Of a DNA stretch of 13,494 bases, positions 1-7,542 are shown one piece after another. The translations under genes and the position numbers were made by a program. The notes below the pieces were generated by a model. That model was not told the origin of the DNA and did not search any database. It saw nothing but the letters and a program-made list of their open reading frames with translations. Location: the NCBI GenBank assembly GCA_021789755.1, contig JAJYJD010000076.1:1-13494 (forward strand). Reading direction: 5' to 3'. This DNA is from Bacteroidota bacterium. Lineage in GTDB: Bacteria; Bacteroidota; Ignavibacteria; Kryptoniales; JAKASW01. The stretch's first letter is position 1. Every line of letters starts with the position of its first letter.

Positions 1-327
1 GGTCTTAATAGACTTGATAATAGGGATCGGTGAGGCCCGGTACGATTCTTAGATCCGAAATAATCTCTGCAACATCTTCCTCAACGGGCGGTAGTGGGCT
101 ATTTTGAATCGAAACATTAGCACACAAGTAACGCAGGAAAAAACAAGGCAACCACGGTTCAAATTATTAATCGATGTATCAGTGAGAATCCGTGCCTTCT
201 TCCGTGTACTCTGTGCGCAGAAATCTTAAAGTGCCCACCGCCCAACGGCCCAAGAAATGGATTCGGATTTCCTTAAATTAATCTTTTACATCATTAGTCG
301 GTGTAGACACCGGGAAATGTGATCGAA
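1..327. other. Intergenic region upstream of the permease; no convincing gene
   Basis: This stretch looks poorer in G+C than the genes around it. On the minus strand, positions 163 to 5 form a 52-codon open stretch between two stops. It ends in a plausible protein-like acidic C-terminus (VEEDVAEIISDL, then DPYYQVY and a TAA), but it has no clear start, no ribosome site and no family I recognise. It could be the eroded end of a gene or chance. A 14-bp near-perfect palindrome sits at 299-312, just before the permease start. I see no promoter pair good enough to call, no tRNA and no terminator. Confidence 0.5.
299..312. promoter_or_regulatory. Palindrome next to the permease start, possible operator or hairpin
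   Basis: CGGTGT and ACACCG flank a 2-base AG centre, giving a 6+6 bp dyad. It lies 6 bases upstream of the possible GTG start (319) and 15 upstream of the ATG (328), and it overlaps the only purine-rich ribosome-site candidate (GGGA, 312-315). As DNA it could bind a dimeric repressor. As RNA the 2-base loop is too tight for all six pairs. The function is inference. Confidence 0.25.
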
Positions 328-1755
328 ATGACAGACTTACTGCGTGCCCTCAAAGTCCGGGATATCATCCTCTTCAACATCGTCGCGATCGTCGGAATCC
401 GCTGGATCTCCATCGCGGCTTCCACGGGCCCGAGCTCGATCTCGCTGTGGATACTGGCGCTTGTCCTCTTTTTTATCCCGCAGGCCGTTGCGGTCATTTA
501 CCTCAACAAGAAGCACCCGGTGGAGGGCGGCGTCTACGAATGGGCGAAGATCGAGTTCGGCGATTTTCATGGCTTCGTCGCAGGATGGTGCTATTGGGCC
601 AACAATCTTGTCTATTACCCTTCGCTCCTGATTTCCGTCGCGGCGATTGCCGCTTTTATCATACCGGGCGCTTCTGGACTGGCGGCTGACAAACCCTTCA
701 TCGCGATAGTCAGCCTGGCAATCCTCTGGGTCGCAATCATCCTGAATGTGGTCGGAGTGAGGATCGGCAAATGGGTGCAGAATGTCGGCGCTATCGGGAC
801 GTTCGGTCCCATCCTAATAATCGCCGTACTCGCCGGAATAATCGTACATCTGGGCAGGTCGGAAACTCATTTCACGTTTATAAATATTCTTCCGACTAAA
901 TTCGACTACGGAACGATTTCGTTTTGGTCGAGCATGTGCTTTGCGCTTGCCGGACTTGAACTGGCCGCCGTAATGTCCGGTGAGATCGTCGATGCGGAGA
1001 GAACTATTCAGAAAGCGACTTACGTTTCCGGTGTTGCTATCGTCGTGGTCTATTTGGTAGGAACCATTTCCCTTCTTGTAGGGATGGCACCGAAAGACGT
1101 GAACCTCGTTACGGGACTGGTTCAATCAATCCACGTCCTTGAAATGAAGACCGGTTTGAGCTACCTGTCGAACCTGAGCGCATTCCTTATAACGCTGGCC
1201 GGTATAGGCGGCGCCGGAGCATGGCTGGCCGGGAGTGCCCGGATACTTTTCGTGACGGGAATCGACAATTACTTCCCGAAATCCTTCGGTCAGATTCATC
1301 GGAAATGGAAGACTCCTCATGTCGCTCTCATATTTCAGGGAATGATTGCGACATTGTTCCTCCTTATGAGCTTCATCGGCGCGACGATGGAACAGGCGTA
1401 TCTGGTTCTTGTCGATGCCACTATCATCGTCTATTTCATACCTTACATTTACATTTTTCTTGCGGCTGTCAGAATCTTCAAACGTGAGGCGGTGTCGGAA
1501 AAGCGGGGCGCTGTGACGTTCCGGATCATAGCGAGTGCGGTGGGCGGGATCACCACCGTGGTGGCGATAATTCTCACGCTTCTCCCGCCGGAGGCAGGCG
1601 GCAATCCGTTTCTGTTCATCGCAAAAACTCTGGGAGGGTCGCTGGCGTTCGTTGTCGTAGGCGTCATTATTTTCTGGAATGCGAAAAGAAAAAACAAAGG
1701 ACACCGCAAACCGGAGTCCGGAGTCCAGTCTCCAGTCCCCGGTCTCCGCACTTAA
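328..1755 (+). CDS. APC superfamily amino acid permease
   Basis: This is an inner-membrane amino acid/polyamine/organocation family transporter of about 475 residues, near the family's usual 450-500, with about twelve hydrophobic segments. The segment GGVYEWAKIEFGDFHGF (about residues 67-83), followed by AGWCYW, matches the conserved loop between TM2 and TM3 of APC permeases. In TM1 the usual glycine-rich G-x-G-I-F stretch is replaced by GIRWISIAASTGPSS (about 23-37), a form I associate with a less-studied APC subgroup, so the substrate cannot be named. The start is uncertain: ATG at 328 is chosen, while an in-frame GTG at 319 would add three residues, and neither has a strong ribosome site. 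The last 13-14 codons lie within a heptamer repeat (1711-1752) and encode a hydrophilic tail unlike the membrane part. The stop is doubled (TAA TAG). Confidence 0.88.
   Translation: MTDLLRALKVRDIILFNIVAIVGIRWISIAASTGPSSISLWILALVLFFIPQAVAVIYLNKKHPVEGGVYEWAKIEFGDFHGFVAGWCYWANNLVYYPSLLISVAAIAAFIIPGASGLAADKPFIAIVSLAILWVAIILNVVGVRIGKWVQNVGAIGTFGPILIIAVLAGIIVHLGRSETHFTFINILPTKFDYGTISFWSSMCFALAGLELAAVMSGEIVDAERTIQKATYVSGVAIVVVYLVGTISLLVGMAPKDVNLVTGLVQSIHVLEMKTGLSYLSNLSAFLITLAGIGGAGAWLAGSARILFVTGIDNYFPKSFGQIHRKWKTPHVALIFQGMIATLFLLMSFIGATMEQAYLVLVDATIIVYFIPYIYIFLAAVRIFKREAVSEKRGAVTFRIIASAVGGITTVVAIILTLLPPEAGGNPFLFIAKTLGGSLAFVVVGVIIFWNAKRKNKGHRKPESGVQSPVPGLRT
1711..1752. repeat. Six degenerate tandem heptamers in the permease 3' end
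   Basis: The last 42 bases before the permease stop divide into six 7-mers: CCGGAGT, CCGGAGT, CCAGTCT, CCAGTCC, CCGGTCT, CCGCACT. The first two are identical and the others share the CC(A/G)G core or a decayed form of it. Seven is not a multiple of three, so gain or loss of one unit would shift the reading frame and change the C-terminus. The composition and period recall the short tandemly repeated heptamers of cyanobacterial genomes, but I infer no relationship. Confidence 0.65.
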
Positions 1756-1794
1756 TAGAAATCTTGAAGAAACCGAAATTATTTTGGATTGAAA

Positions 1795-3636
1795 ATGGAT
1801 CTCAAAAATAGACTAAGTGAAAGTGAGAGCCCTTACCTCAGGGAGGCGGCTCGTCAGCCGGTTCATTGGCAAACGTTCTCGGATGAGGCGTTCAATGTCG
1901 CGAAGGAGCTTGACCGGCCCATACTACTCGACATCGGAGCCGTTTGGTGCCATTGGTGCCATGTCATGGACAACGAGTCGTATTTCGACGCGGAAGTGGC
2001 GGGAATCATCAACAGTCTGTTCGTTCCCGTGAAAGTGGATCGTGACCAGATGCCCGATGTAGACGCGAGGTACCAGACCGCTATCGGGGCGCTTACGGGC
2101 GCGGGAGGCTGGCCGCTGACCGGATTTCTTACCCCGGACGGGAGAGCTTTTTACGGAGGAACTTATTTCCCGAAGAACGACGTGCAGGGACGCCCCGGAC
2201 TCTTATCGCTCCTCCCGCAGGTCGCCGGCATTTTCGCCAGTAGAAGAGACGAGGTGTATAAGAGCGCCGATGAAATCGTCGAGTATTTGAGGGAATATGA
2301 ATCTGGTATTGCGAAACCCGGCGAACCGGAAGAGAAAGCCGTAGAAAGTATTGTAAAGCTCGCGCTCGACAAAGCCGACAATGAATTCGGGGGATTCGGC
2401 ACGGCGCCGAAGTTCTTCAACGCTACCGCTCTCCTTTTGCTCGCCGAGGAGGCAGGGAGGACCGGTGATCCGCAGTCACGCAGGGTGATCGAGACGACAC
2501 TCGACAGAATAGCTGAGGGCGGAGTTTACGACCAGGTTGGCGGCGGATTCCACAGATACTCCGTAGACCGCTACTGGCATGTCCCCCATTTTGAGAAAAT
2601 GCTTTACGACAATTCACTCATGCTACTGGTCTATCTGAAGGCTTATGAGTTCACCAGGAAGAGATTCTACCTCGACATAGCAAAGCGGACAGCCGCATGG
2701 ATTGCGGGACCGATGAGGTCGCCGGAAGGACCTTTCTATGCACATATTGATGCGGATGTGGGACCGCACGACGATGGGAGTTACTGGACGTGGACGGAGA
2801 ATGAGGCCCGTCAGTTATTGGCAAATGAAGAATTCAGCGCAGCAGCACAATATTTCGATATTCGAAAAAATCCGGGCGACACGCACGAGCTTCCCGAGCG
2901 AAATGTCCTGAGAATTGCCGTTTCGCCTGCGGCGATCGCGGATCAATTACGAAAGACGGAAGAAGATGTCGTCGCACTCATATCGTCAGCCAGAGAGAAG
3001 CTGCTGAATGCCCGGAATCATCGGAAGGCTCCGTTCATAGATAAGACTGTGTTTGCAGACAGGAACGGTTTTGCGATCAGTGCGCTTGTTGAATCGTCGC
3101 TGGTGCTGAGGGAACGCAGCTATCTCGAGGCAGCCGAGGGCGCCTCTCGGTTCATAATTGACAGGATGATGGATAAGCGCGGCAAAGTGGCACACGCGTT
3201 CAGCGGTAAGTCGGTAGTGTACGGTGGTCTCCTCGACGATCAGGTCTACTTCGGGATTTCGCTGCTCGACTTATTCGACGTGAATAGAAACGATGCATAC
3301 CTCGCTGCAGCTGAAAAGATCGCGGAGGTGCTCATAGACGATTTTGAGGATAAAGACAGGGGCGGTTTCTTTGACAGGCCTGTTGATAGCAAGGGTGAAG
3401 GCCTTCTGTCGGCAAAGAAGAAACCGATTGACGACGCCCCGACACCGTCGGGCAATTCCGGCGCTGCCATATTGTTCGATCGTCTTTTTGCCGCTACCGA
3501 GAACAGGTTGTATTACGAAAAAGCGGATCGCACGTTGAAGGCATTTGCCGGTGGGGCGGGAGCCTTCGGAATCTTCGTCGCTAATCTGGGAAGAGCCTTG
3601 CGTCTCCATCTCGCTCTCCGAAAGGCCGTTAAATAG
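1795..3636 (+). CDS. Thioredoxin-domain protein, YyaL/DUF255 (SSP411-like) family
   Basis: The 613-residue protein has a thioredoxin-like DUF255 domain at the N-terminus (about 1-160) followed by a long alpha-helical region like the (alpha/alpha)6 barrels of N-acylglucosamine epimerases and related glycosidases. Family hallmarks are visible: SPYLREAARQPVHW near residue 12, the WCHWCHVM motif with Cys52 and Cys55 as the presumed redox pair, GGWPLTGFLTPDG at about 104, and GGVYDQVGGGFHRYSVD followed by WHVPHFEKMLYDN in the second domain. The length is a little under the usual 650-700. No enzymatic reaction is firmly established for the family, so none is given. ATG at 1795 is preferred over the in-frame TTG at 1789, with only a weak GGA ribosome site at 1786-1788. 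It follows the permease by 39 bases and is probably cotranscribed. It converges on the PLP-enzyme gene across a 66-base gap with no clear terminator. Confidence 0.9.
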   Translation: MDLKNRLSESESPYLREAARQPVHWQTFSDEAFNVAKELDRPILLDIGAVWCHWCHVMDNESYFDAEVAGIINSLFVPVKVDRDQMPDVDARYQTAIGALTGAGGWPLTGFLTPDGRAFYGGTYFPKNDVQGRPGLLSLLPQVAGIFASRRDEVYKSADEIVEYLREYESGIAKPGEPEEKAVESIVKLALDKADNEFGGFGTAPKFFNATALLLLAEEAGRTGDPQSRRVIETTLDRIAEGGVYDQVGGGFHRYSVDRYWHVPHFEKMLYDNSLMLLVYLKAYEFTRKRFYLDIAKRTAAWIAGPMRSPEGPFYAHIDADVGPHDDGSYWTWTENEARQLLANEEFSAAAQYFDIRKNPGDTHELPERNVLRIAVSPAAIADQLRKTEEDVVALISSAREKLLNARNHRKAPFIDKTVFADRNGFAISALVESSLVLRERSYLEAAEGASRFIIDRMMDKRGKVAHAFSGKSVVYGGLLDDQVYFGISLLDLFDVNRNDAYLAAAEKIAEVLIDDFEDKDRGGFFDRPVDSKGEGLLSAKKKPIDDAPTPSGNSGAAILFDRLFAATENRLYYEKADRTLKAFAGGAGAFGIFVANLGRALRLHLALRKAVK

Positions 3637-3702
3637 CAGCCAGCCGCAGCGGCGCAAGTCTATTACGATTCGGTATTATTGTTGAAGTAGACGCTGCCCG
3701 CC

Positions 3703-4869
3703 TTATGCCGGGATTTTCGCGAGGGCGTTCTTGAAATCGAGAATCAGGTCGTCGGGATCTTCGAGGCCGACGGAGATTCTGACCATCCCTTCCGAGACGC
3801 GGGCAGATTTGAGCTCGTCCGGGCTCATCTTAATGTGGCTTGTAAGGACCGGAATGCTCACGAGGGTCTCAACGCCTCCCAGACTTGTCGCGTTCAACCC
3901 GAGCTCGAGGCTGTCGCAAAAAATTTTTGCCGAATTGAGGTCTGGGAGTTCGATGCACAACATCCCTCCGAAACCCATCATCTGTTTCCTCGCTATCTTG
4001 TAGCTGCGGACCGATGGAATACCCGGATAGTAGACGTTCAGGATTTTCTTTTGGCGGTTGAAATATTCCGCGATTCGCTGGGCACTCTTGTTCTGCTGTT
4101 CGACGCGAACCTTGAGAGTCTTGAGGCTCCTGTCGAGCATGTATGCATCCATCGGGTTGATACAGCCGCCGAAGGCTTTAAGGCTTTCACGGACGGACTT
4201 GAGGAGCTCTTTCGATCCTGCGACCGCGCCGGCCATAATATCGCTGTGCCCGCCGATGTACTTGGTGGCGCTGTGTACCACGATGTCCACGCCGAAATCG
4301 ATGGGGTTCTGGTTAATCGGAGAGGCGAAGGTGTTGTCCATTATTGTAAGGGCACCCGCTTTTCTTGCGGATCTGACGGTCTTCTCCAGCGAAACGCAGT
4401 CTGTAGTCGGGTTTATGGGGGTCTCGAAGTAGTACAGTTTCGCGCCGGGAAACTCCTTGTGTGCCGCGTAAAGTTCGGCTTCGTCGAGAAAGTGAACGTG
4501 GATTCCGAAATTCGGCACCACATCTCTGAGAAACCTGTATGCCATCCCGTAGAGTCTGCGCAGAGCGACGATGGTGTCTCCTTGTTTGGCGAAGGCCAGG
4601 ATTGCCGTGGTTATCGCGGCCATCCCGCTGGAGAATAGCACGGCATCCTCGGCCTTTTCGAGCGCCGCAATTTTTTCTTCGACATTGCGGACTGTCGGGT
4701 TCGAGTACCGGGAATAGATGTAGAATTCTTCCTGGTCGCCGATAAACTTGTCGTAGTCATCGCTCTTTTCTACCGCGAAAGTGGTGCTTGAATAAATCGG
4801 GTAGTTTGCGCCGCGGTAGAGGCTGTCCTTCCTTCCGTGTATTGCTTCGGTAGATTTCTTTCTCGTCAA
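3703..4869 (-). CDS. Cys/Met metabolism PLP-dependent enzyme (cystathionine gamma-synthase/gamma-lyase family)
   Basis: This 388-residue fold-type I PLP enzyme belongs to the trans-sulfuration family (PF01053), whose members act on cystathionine, homocysteine, methionine or O-acyl-homoserine. Visible features are the YSRYSNPTV phosphate-binding segment from the partner subunit (about 52-60), SSGMAAI (80-86), Asp178 in MDNT contacting the pyridine nitrogen, and the PLP lysine Lys203 in SATKYIGGHSD. The usual YGGT around the ring-stacking tyrosine reads LYGMAYRF (Tyr107). Family members with different reactions look alike, so I do not choose between synthase, gamma-lyase and O-acetylhomoserine sulfhydrylase. 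The start is TTG at 4869: it overlaps the pdxJ stop as TTGA and has AAGGAGG at 4877-4883, seven bases upstream. It is the last gene of the leftward block. Confidence 0.9.
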   Translation of the reverse strand: MTRKKSTEAIHGRKDSLYRGANYPIYSSTTFAVEKSDDYDKFIGDQEEFYIYSRYSNPTVRNVEEKIAALEKAEDAVLFSSGMAAITTAILAFAKQGDTIVALRRLYGMAYRFLRDVVPNFGIHVHFLDEAELYAAHKEFPGAKLYYFETPINPTTDCVSLEKTVRSARKAGALTIMDNTFASPINQNPIDFGVDIVVHSATKYIGGHSDIMAGAVAGSKELLKSVRESLKAFGGCINPMDAYMLDRSLKTLKVRVEQQNKSAQRIAEYFNRQKKILNVYYPGIPSVRSYKIARKQMMGFGGMLCIELPDLNSAKIFCDSLELGLNATSLGGVETLVSIPVLTSHIKMSPDELKSARVSEGMVRISVGLEDPDDLILDFKNALAKIPA

Positions 4870-5588
4870 TGTTCGGCCTCCTTGAGGATATCAATCAACT
4901 CCTTAACTGCTCTCTCCATTCCGACGAAAAGTGCGTGTGAAATGAGTGCGTGTCCGATGCTGAACTCTTCGATCTCGTCGATCATCGCAACCGCCTTTAG
5001 ATTCCGGTAGTCCAGTCCATGTCCGGCGTTCACTTTGAGTCCGAGCTTCGCCGCGACCATCGCAGCCTCTTTCAATCGTTCAAGCTGGTCATCTATTGTG
5101 CTGCCTTTGGCATTGGCGTATTCACCGGTGTGCAGCTCGACAAAGTCCGCGCCCGCACTCCGGGCCGCCCTGACTTGTTCTTTCGCCGGTGCGATGAAGA
5201 GGCTGACCAGAATATTCTTTTTGTGAAATCTGGCGGTGACCTCTTTGAAGCGGGCAACCTGGGCAGCAACGTCAAGCCCGCCTTCGGTTGTCAGCTCCTG
5301 TCTCCTTTCGGGGACGAGAGTCACGAGCTCCGGGACGACGTCCAGTGCAATGTTGATTATCTCCTCCGTTGCAGCCATCTCGAGGTCGAGTTTGGTCTTC
5401 AGAGTTTTTCGGAGGATATAAACATCCCTGTCCTGTATATGCCTTCTATCTTCGCGGAGATGAGTCACGATTCCGTCAGCGCCGGCGGTCTCTGCAATAA
5501 ACGCGGCGCCTACAGGGTCAGGCTCGCTCTCGCCGCGTGCCTGCCTGAGAGTTGCGACGTGATCGATATTTACGGAAAGCCTTTTCAT
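4866..5588 (-). CDS. pdxJ: Pyridoxine 5'-phosphate synthase
   Basis: PdxJ condenses 1-deoxy-D-xylulose 5-phosphate with 3-amino-2-oxopropyl phosphate to form pyridoxine 5'-phosphate, the ring-closing step of the DXP-dependent vitamin B6 route in the cytosol. The 240-residue length is typical. The N-terminus has the diagnostic SVNIDHVATLRQARG (5-19) and THLREDRRHIQDRDV (42-56, with His43, Arg45 and Arg48). Glu70 in LDLEMAAT, FVELHTGEYA (149-158), VNAGHGLDY with His190, and IGHALISHA (211-219) are the other conserved blocks. These cover the catalytic His/Glu/His set known for the family. The ATG overlaps the rlmB stop as ATGA and has an AAGGA ribosome site just upstream. Its own stop overlaps the start of a PLP enzyme, a plausible cofactor-maker/cofactor-user pair. 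Confidence 0.96.
   Translation of the reverse strand: MKRLSVNIDHVATLRQARGESEPDPVGAAFIAETAGADGIVTHLREDRRHIQDRDVYILRKTLKTKLDLEMAATEEIINIALDVVPELVTLVPERRQELTTEGGLDVAAQVARFKEVTARFHKKNILVSLFIAPAKEQVRAARSAGADFVELHTGEYANAKGSTIDDQLERLKEAAMVAAKLGLKVNAGHGLDYRNLKAVAMIDEIEEFSIGHALISHALFVGMERAVKELIDILKEAEH
4877..4883 (-). promoter_or_regulatory. Strong Shine-Dalgarno deciding a TTG start
   Basis: On the minus strand this reads AAGGAGG, a full match to the anti-SD core, with a 7-base spacer to the TTG at 4869. It lies inside the 3' end of pdxJ, so the two genes are probably translationally coupled. Confidence 0.75.
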
Positions 5589-6373
5589 CTGGATTTTCCT
5601 TTTGATTCGGATTTTGCCTCGGGCACGGAAACGGATCGCTGGCGGGCTATCTCATAGCATATTATCCCCGTTGCCACTGACACGTTCAGTGAGTCGATCA
5701 TCCCGAGCTGCGGAATGGAAAACGTCATGTCCGACTTCTCCCTGAGGAGCCTCTTCACGCCGCTCCCTTCGTTGCCGATGAGTATCGCCACCGGCATTTT
5801 AAAATCGAGTTCGCCGATGGAAAGGGGAGACTTCGCAGCGCTTGTCGCGATCCAATATCCTTTTTGTTTCAGGTAAGTGATGGTCTGGTGCAAGTTCGTT
5901 TCACGTGCGATCTTGACGTGGTACGCTCCGCCTGCGGATGCCTTTATGACCGTCTCGTTGAGCGGGGCTTGTTCTTCTTTCTGTATGATCACCCCGTCAG
6001 CCTGGAAGAAGGCTGCGCTCCTGAGGATGGCCCCGAAATTCTGAGGGTCCTGGATCCGGTCAAGTATCAGGATACATGGATACTTTTTTCCCGAGGCCGA
6101 TTCAAGTATGGAGTCCACAGTCTCGAAACGGATCTTGCTAACGGTGGCTACCACTCCTTGCGCCGACTCGCCGGGGGAGAGATTGGCCGTCAGCTCGGCG
6201 AATTGTCTGGAGTCGACGCGGGCCAGGGGAACCCCTTGTCGTTTTGCAAGCGTGTATATTTCGTTCAGACTTCCGCCGTGCGCGGAATACAGGACATAAA
6301 TTTTGGAAATGTCTGAGCCGCTTTTCAGGGCCTCCGCGACCGCGTTACGCCCGACGATTCTTTCTTCGGCCAA
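5585..6373 (-). CDS. rlmB: TrmH/SpoU-family 23S rRNA 2'-O-methyltransferase (RlmB-like)
   Basis: This is a SPOUT-class SAM-dependent RNA methyltransferase of 262 residues. RlmB methylates the ribose of G2251 in 23S rRNA. An N-terminal substrate-binding domain (IVGRNAVAEAL at 6-16) is followed by the knotted catalytic domain with all three SpoU motifs. Motif 1 is LDRIQDPQNFGAILRSA (104-120, with Asn112 and Arg118), motif 2 is ILIGNEGSGV (197-206), and motif 3 is IPQLGMIDSLNVSVATGI (220-237). The TrmH family includes close paralogues, so the exact target nucleotide is inferred from the domain layout. The start is TTG at 6373, supported by AAGGGAG five bases upstream. A gap of 77 bases separates it from the upstream glutaredoxin-like gene, the second largest in the block. 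Confidence 0.9.
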   Translation of the reverse strand: MAEERIVGRNAVAEALKSGSDISKIYVLYSAHGGSLNEIYTLAKRQGVPLARVDSRQFAELTANLSPGESAQGVVATVSKIRFETVDSILESASGKKYPCILILDRIQDPQNFGAILRSAAFFQADGVIIQKEEQAPLNETVIKASAGGAYHVKIARETNLHQTITYLKQKGYWIATSAAKSPLSIGELDFKMPVAILIGNEGSGVKRLLREKSDMTFSIPQLGMIDSLNVSVATGIICYEIARQRSVSVPEAKSESKGKSR

Positions 6374-6378
6374 ATGAG

Positions 6379-6385
6379 CTCCCTT
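6379..6385 (-). promoter_or_regulatory. Shine-Dalgarno deciding the TTG start of rlmB
   Basis: The minus strand reads AAGGGAG with a 5-base spacer to TTG at 6373. I see no alternative ATG near the start of the conserved IVGRNAV segment, so this site fixes the start. Confidence 0.6.
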
Positions 6386-6449
6386 CGAGAGTCTTTCGCT
6401 TTTTCAGATGTTCGAAATTAAACGGATGTGAAACTAAAATCCTGTGCGC

Positions 6450-6692
6450 CTACTCGAACTCGGAAAGCTTTCTCAGAAATGCCTGCTCGTCGAGCTTGAA
6501 TTCGAAAACCACACGGTCGTTTATGAAGACGACCGGCACTTTGTTCCCGAATCTTTCGAATATGTCCGTATTATCCTCGAGTGTTATTCTTTCGAGAAAG
6601 AACCTCTTCTCTTTCTTCAGTTTCTCCAGTATGGTTTCTGCTTCGTCGCAAAGACGGCAGTTCTCTTTCTTATACAGGAGAACCCTGGTCAC
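6450..6692 (-). CDS. Glutaredoxin-like thiol-disulfide protein (Glutaredox_2/DUF836 type)
   Basis: This is an 80-residue thioredoxin-fold protein. It begins with a beta strand (RVLLYKKENC) leading into the redox motif Cys12-Arg-Leu-Cys15, then a charged helix. The cis-proline loop KVPVVFINDR (51-60, with Pro53) and a final short strand and helix complete the minimal fold. Its size and the YKKENCRLCDEA opening fit the short glutaredoxin-like family (PF05768) better than classical GrxA, whose motif is CPYC. It probably reduces protein disulfides in the cytosol, but the partner is unknown. The start codon is GTG and forms a GTGA overlap with the lgt stop. I see no ribosome site of its own, so translation probably depends on coupling. 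Confidence 0.85.
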   Translation of the reverse strand: MTRVLLYKKENCRLCDEAETILEKLKKEKRFFLERITLEDNTDIFERFGNKVPVVFINDRVVFEFKLDEQAFLRKLSEFE

Positions 6693-7537
6693 GTTTTTGC
6701 CGAAAGGGCTTTTCTGTTGAAGTATATGAGCCCGCCAATGCCGACGGCGATAAGAACGACGGAGACCAGCTGGGCTTCGCTAAGTCCGAAAAGAAGGCGG
6801 GGATTGAGCCTGATAAATTCCACTAGAAATCTCTCGAGACCGGCGAGAACGAGATAGATCATGAACAATTTACCGTCAGGTTCTACGCTCTTTCTTATCT
6901 TCCACAGAAAGTAAAATATAATCATGCCGGCAATGAACTCGTATATCGGCGTCGGGTGGAGGAGCACGTTGTTCGGCACGATGCCCCCGGGGAACTTGTC
7001 CTCGATATGCGGGAAATCCCTGAACGCAACGGAGGGCGGTACAATACCGTTCGAGTAGTCGACGCCCCACGGGAGTTTCGTCGGCATGCCGTAGTCACCG
7101 TCTCCGGAGAAGTGGCATCCGAGGCGGGCGACCCCGTAGCCCAGAATGAGCGCAGGGGCGAGCGCATCAGCTACTTTCCAGAATTTGAATTTCTTTCTGT
7201 GGGCGGCGTACAGAATCATGATCGCCGCAAGCACGAATCCGCCGTACCATGTTAGTCCGCCCGGCGAAAACGTCATTGCTATCGGATCGCGGATGAAGTC
7301 TCCCCAGTTTTCGATGAGAGAGAGTATCTTGGACCCGGCTATACCGAATACCAGGGCAAGGAAAGTCACCTGATTGGCAAAATTTGCGCCAAGCCCTTTT
7401 CGCTCGAATTCCTTGACGGCAACATAGTTGGCCACGAGGAATCCGATGCCCATCATCAAGCCGTAGCTGTATACGCTGAGCGGACCGATTTTGAAAAGGA
7501 CTGGCATCACTGTCTTACTGAGAAGGTTGCTCAGCAT
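6689..7537 (-). CDS. lgt: Phosphatidylglycerol-prolipoprotein diacylglyceryl transferase
   Basis: Lgt transfers diacylglycerol from phosphatidylglycerol to the lipobox cysteine of prolipoproteins, the first step of lipoprotein maturation in the inner membrane. The 282-residue protein has several hydrophobic segments and the family landmarks: IGPLSVYSYGLMMGIGF (17-33), SPGGLTWYGGFV (91-102), ARLGCHFSGDGDYG (137-150), HPTPIYE (194-200) and LERFLVEFIR (234-243). Arg138 aligns with the essential Arg143 of the E. coli enzyme. Two usual residues differ: Tyr98 replaces the histidine of HGG, and Cys141 replaces the asparagine of RxGN. ATG at 7537 is chosen over ATG at 7564 because AGGGAGA (7547-7553) precedes it by nine bases and the longer form would overlap the upstream gene without a ribosome site. 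Confidence 0.87.
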   Translation of the reverse strand: MLSNLLSKTVMPVLFKIGPLSVYSYGLMMGIGFLVANYVAVKEFERKGLGANFANQVTFLALVFGIAGSKILSLIENWGDFIRDPIAMTFSPGGLTWYGGFVLAAIMILYAAHRKKFKFWKVADALAPALILGYGVARLGCHFSGDGDYGMPTKLPWGVDYSNGIVPPSVAFRDFPHIEDKFPGGIVPNNVLLHPTPIYEFIAGMIIFYFLWKIRKSVEPDGKLFMIYLVLAGLERFLVEFIRLNPRLLFGLSEAQLVSVVLIAVGIGGLIYFNRKALSAKT

Positions 7538-7542
7538 TGTCG

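Noticed and set aside
3643..3653. GCCGC-A-GCGGC as a terminator between the convergent genes
   Set aside because: A 1-base loop cannot form a full hairpin and no T run follows.
3835..4638. 267-codon plus-strand open frame
   Set aside because: It is antisense to the PLP enzyme, which has its active-site lysine and cofactor motifs intact. The opposite frame shows no family feature.
5019..5657. 212-codon plus-strand open frame
   Set aside because: It is antisense to pdxJ and the rlmB 3' end, both of which are well supported.
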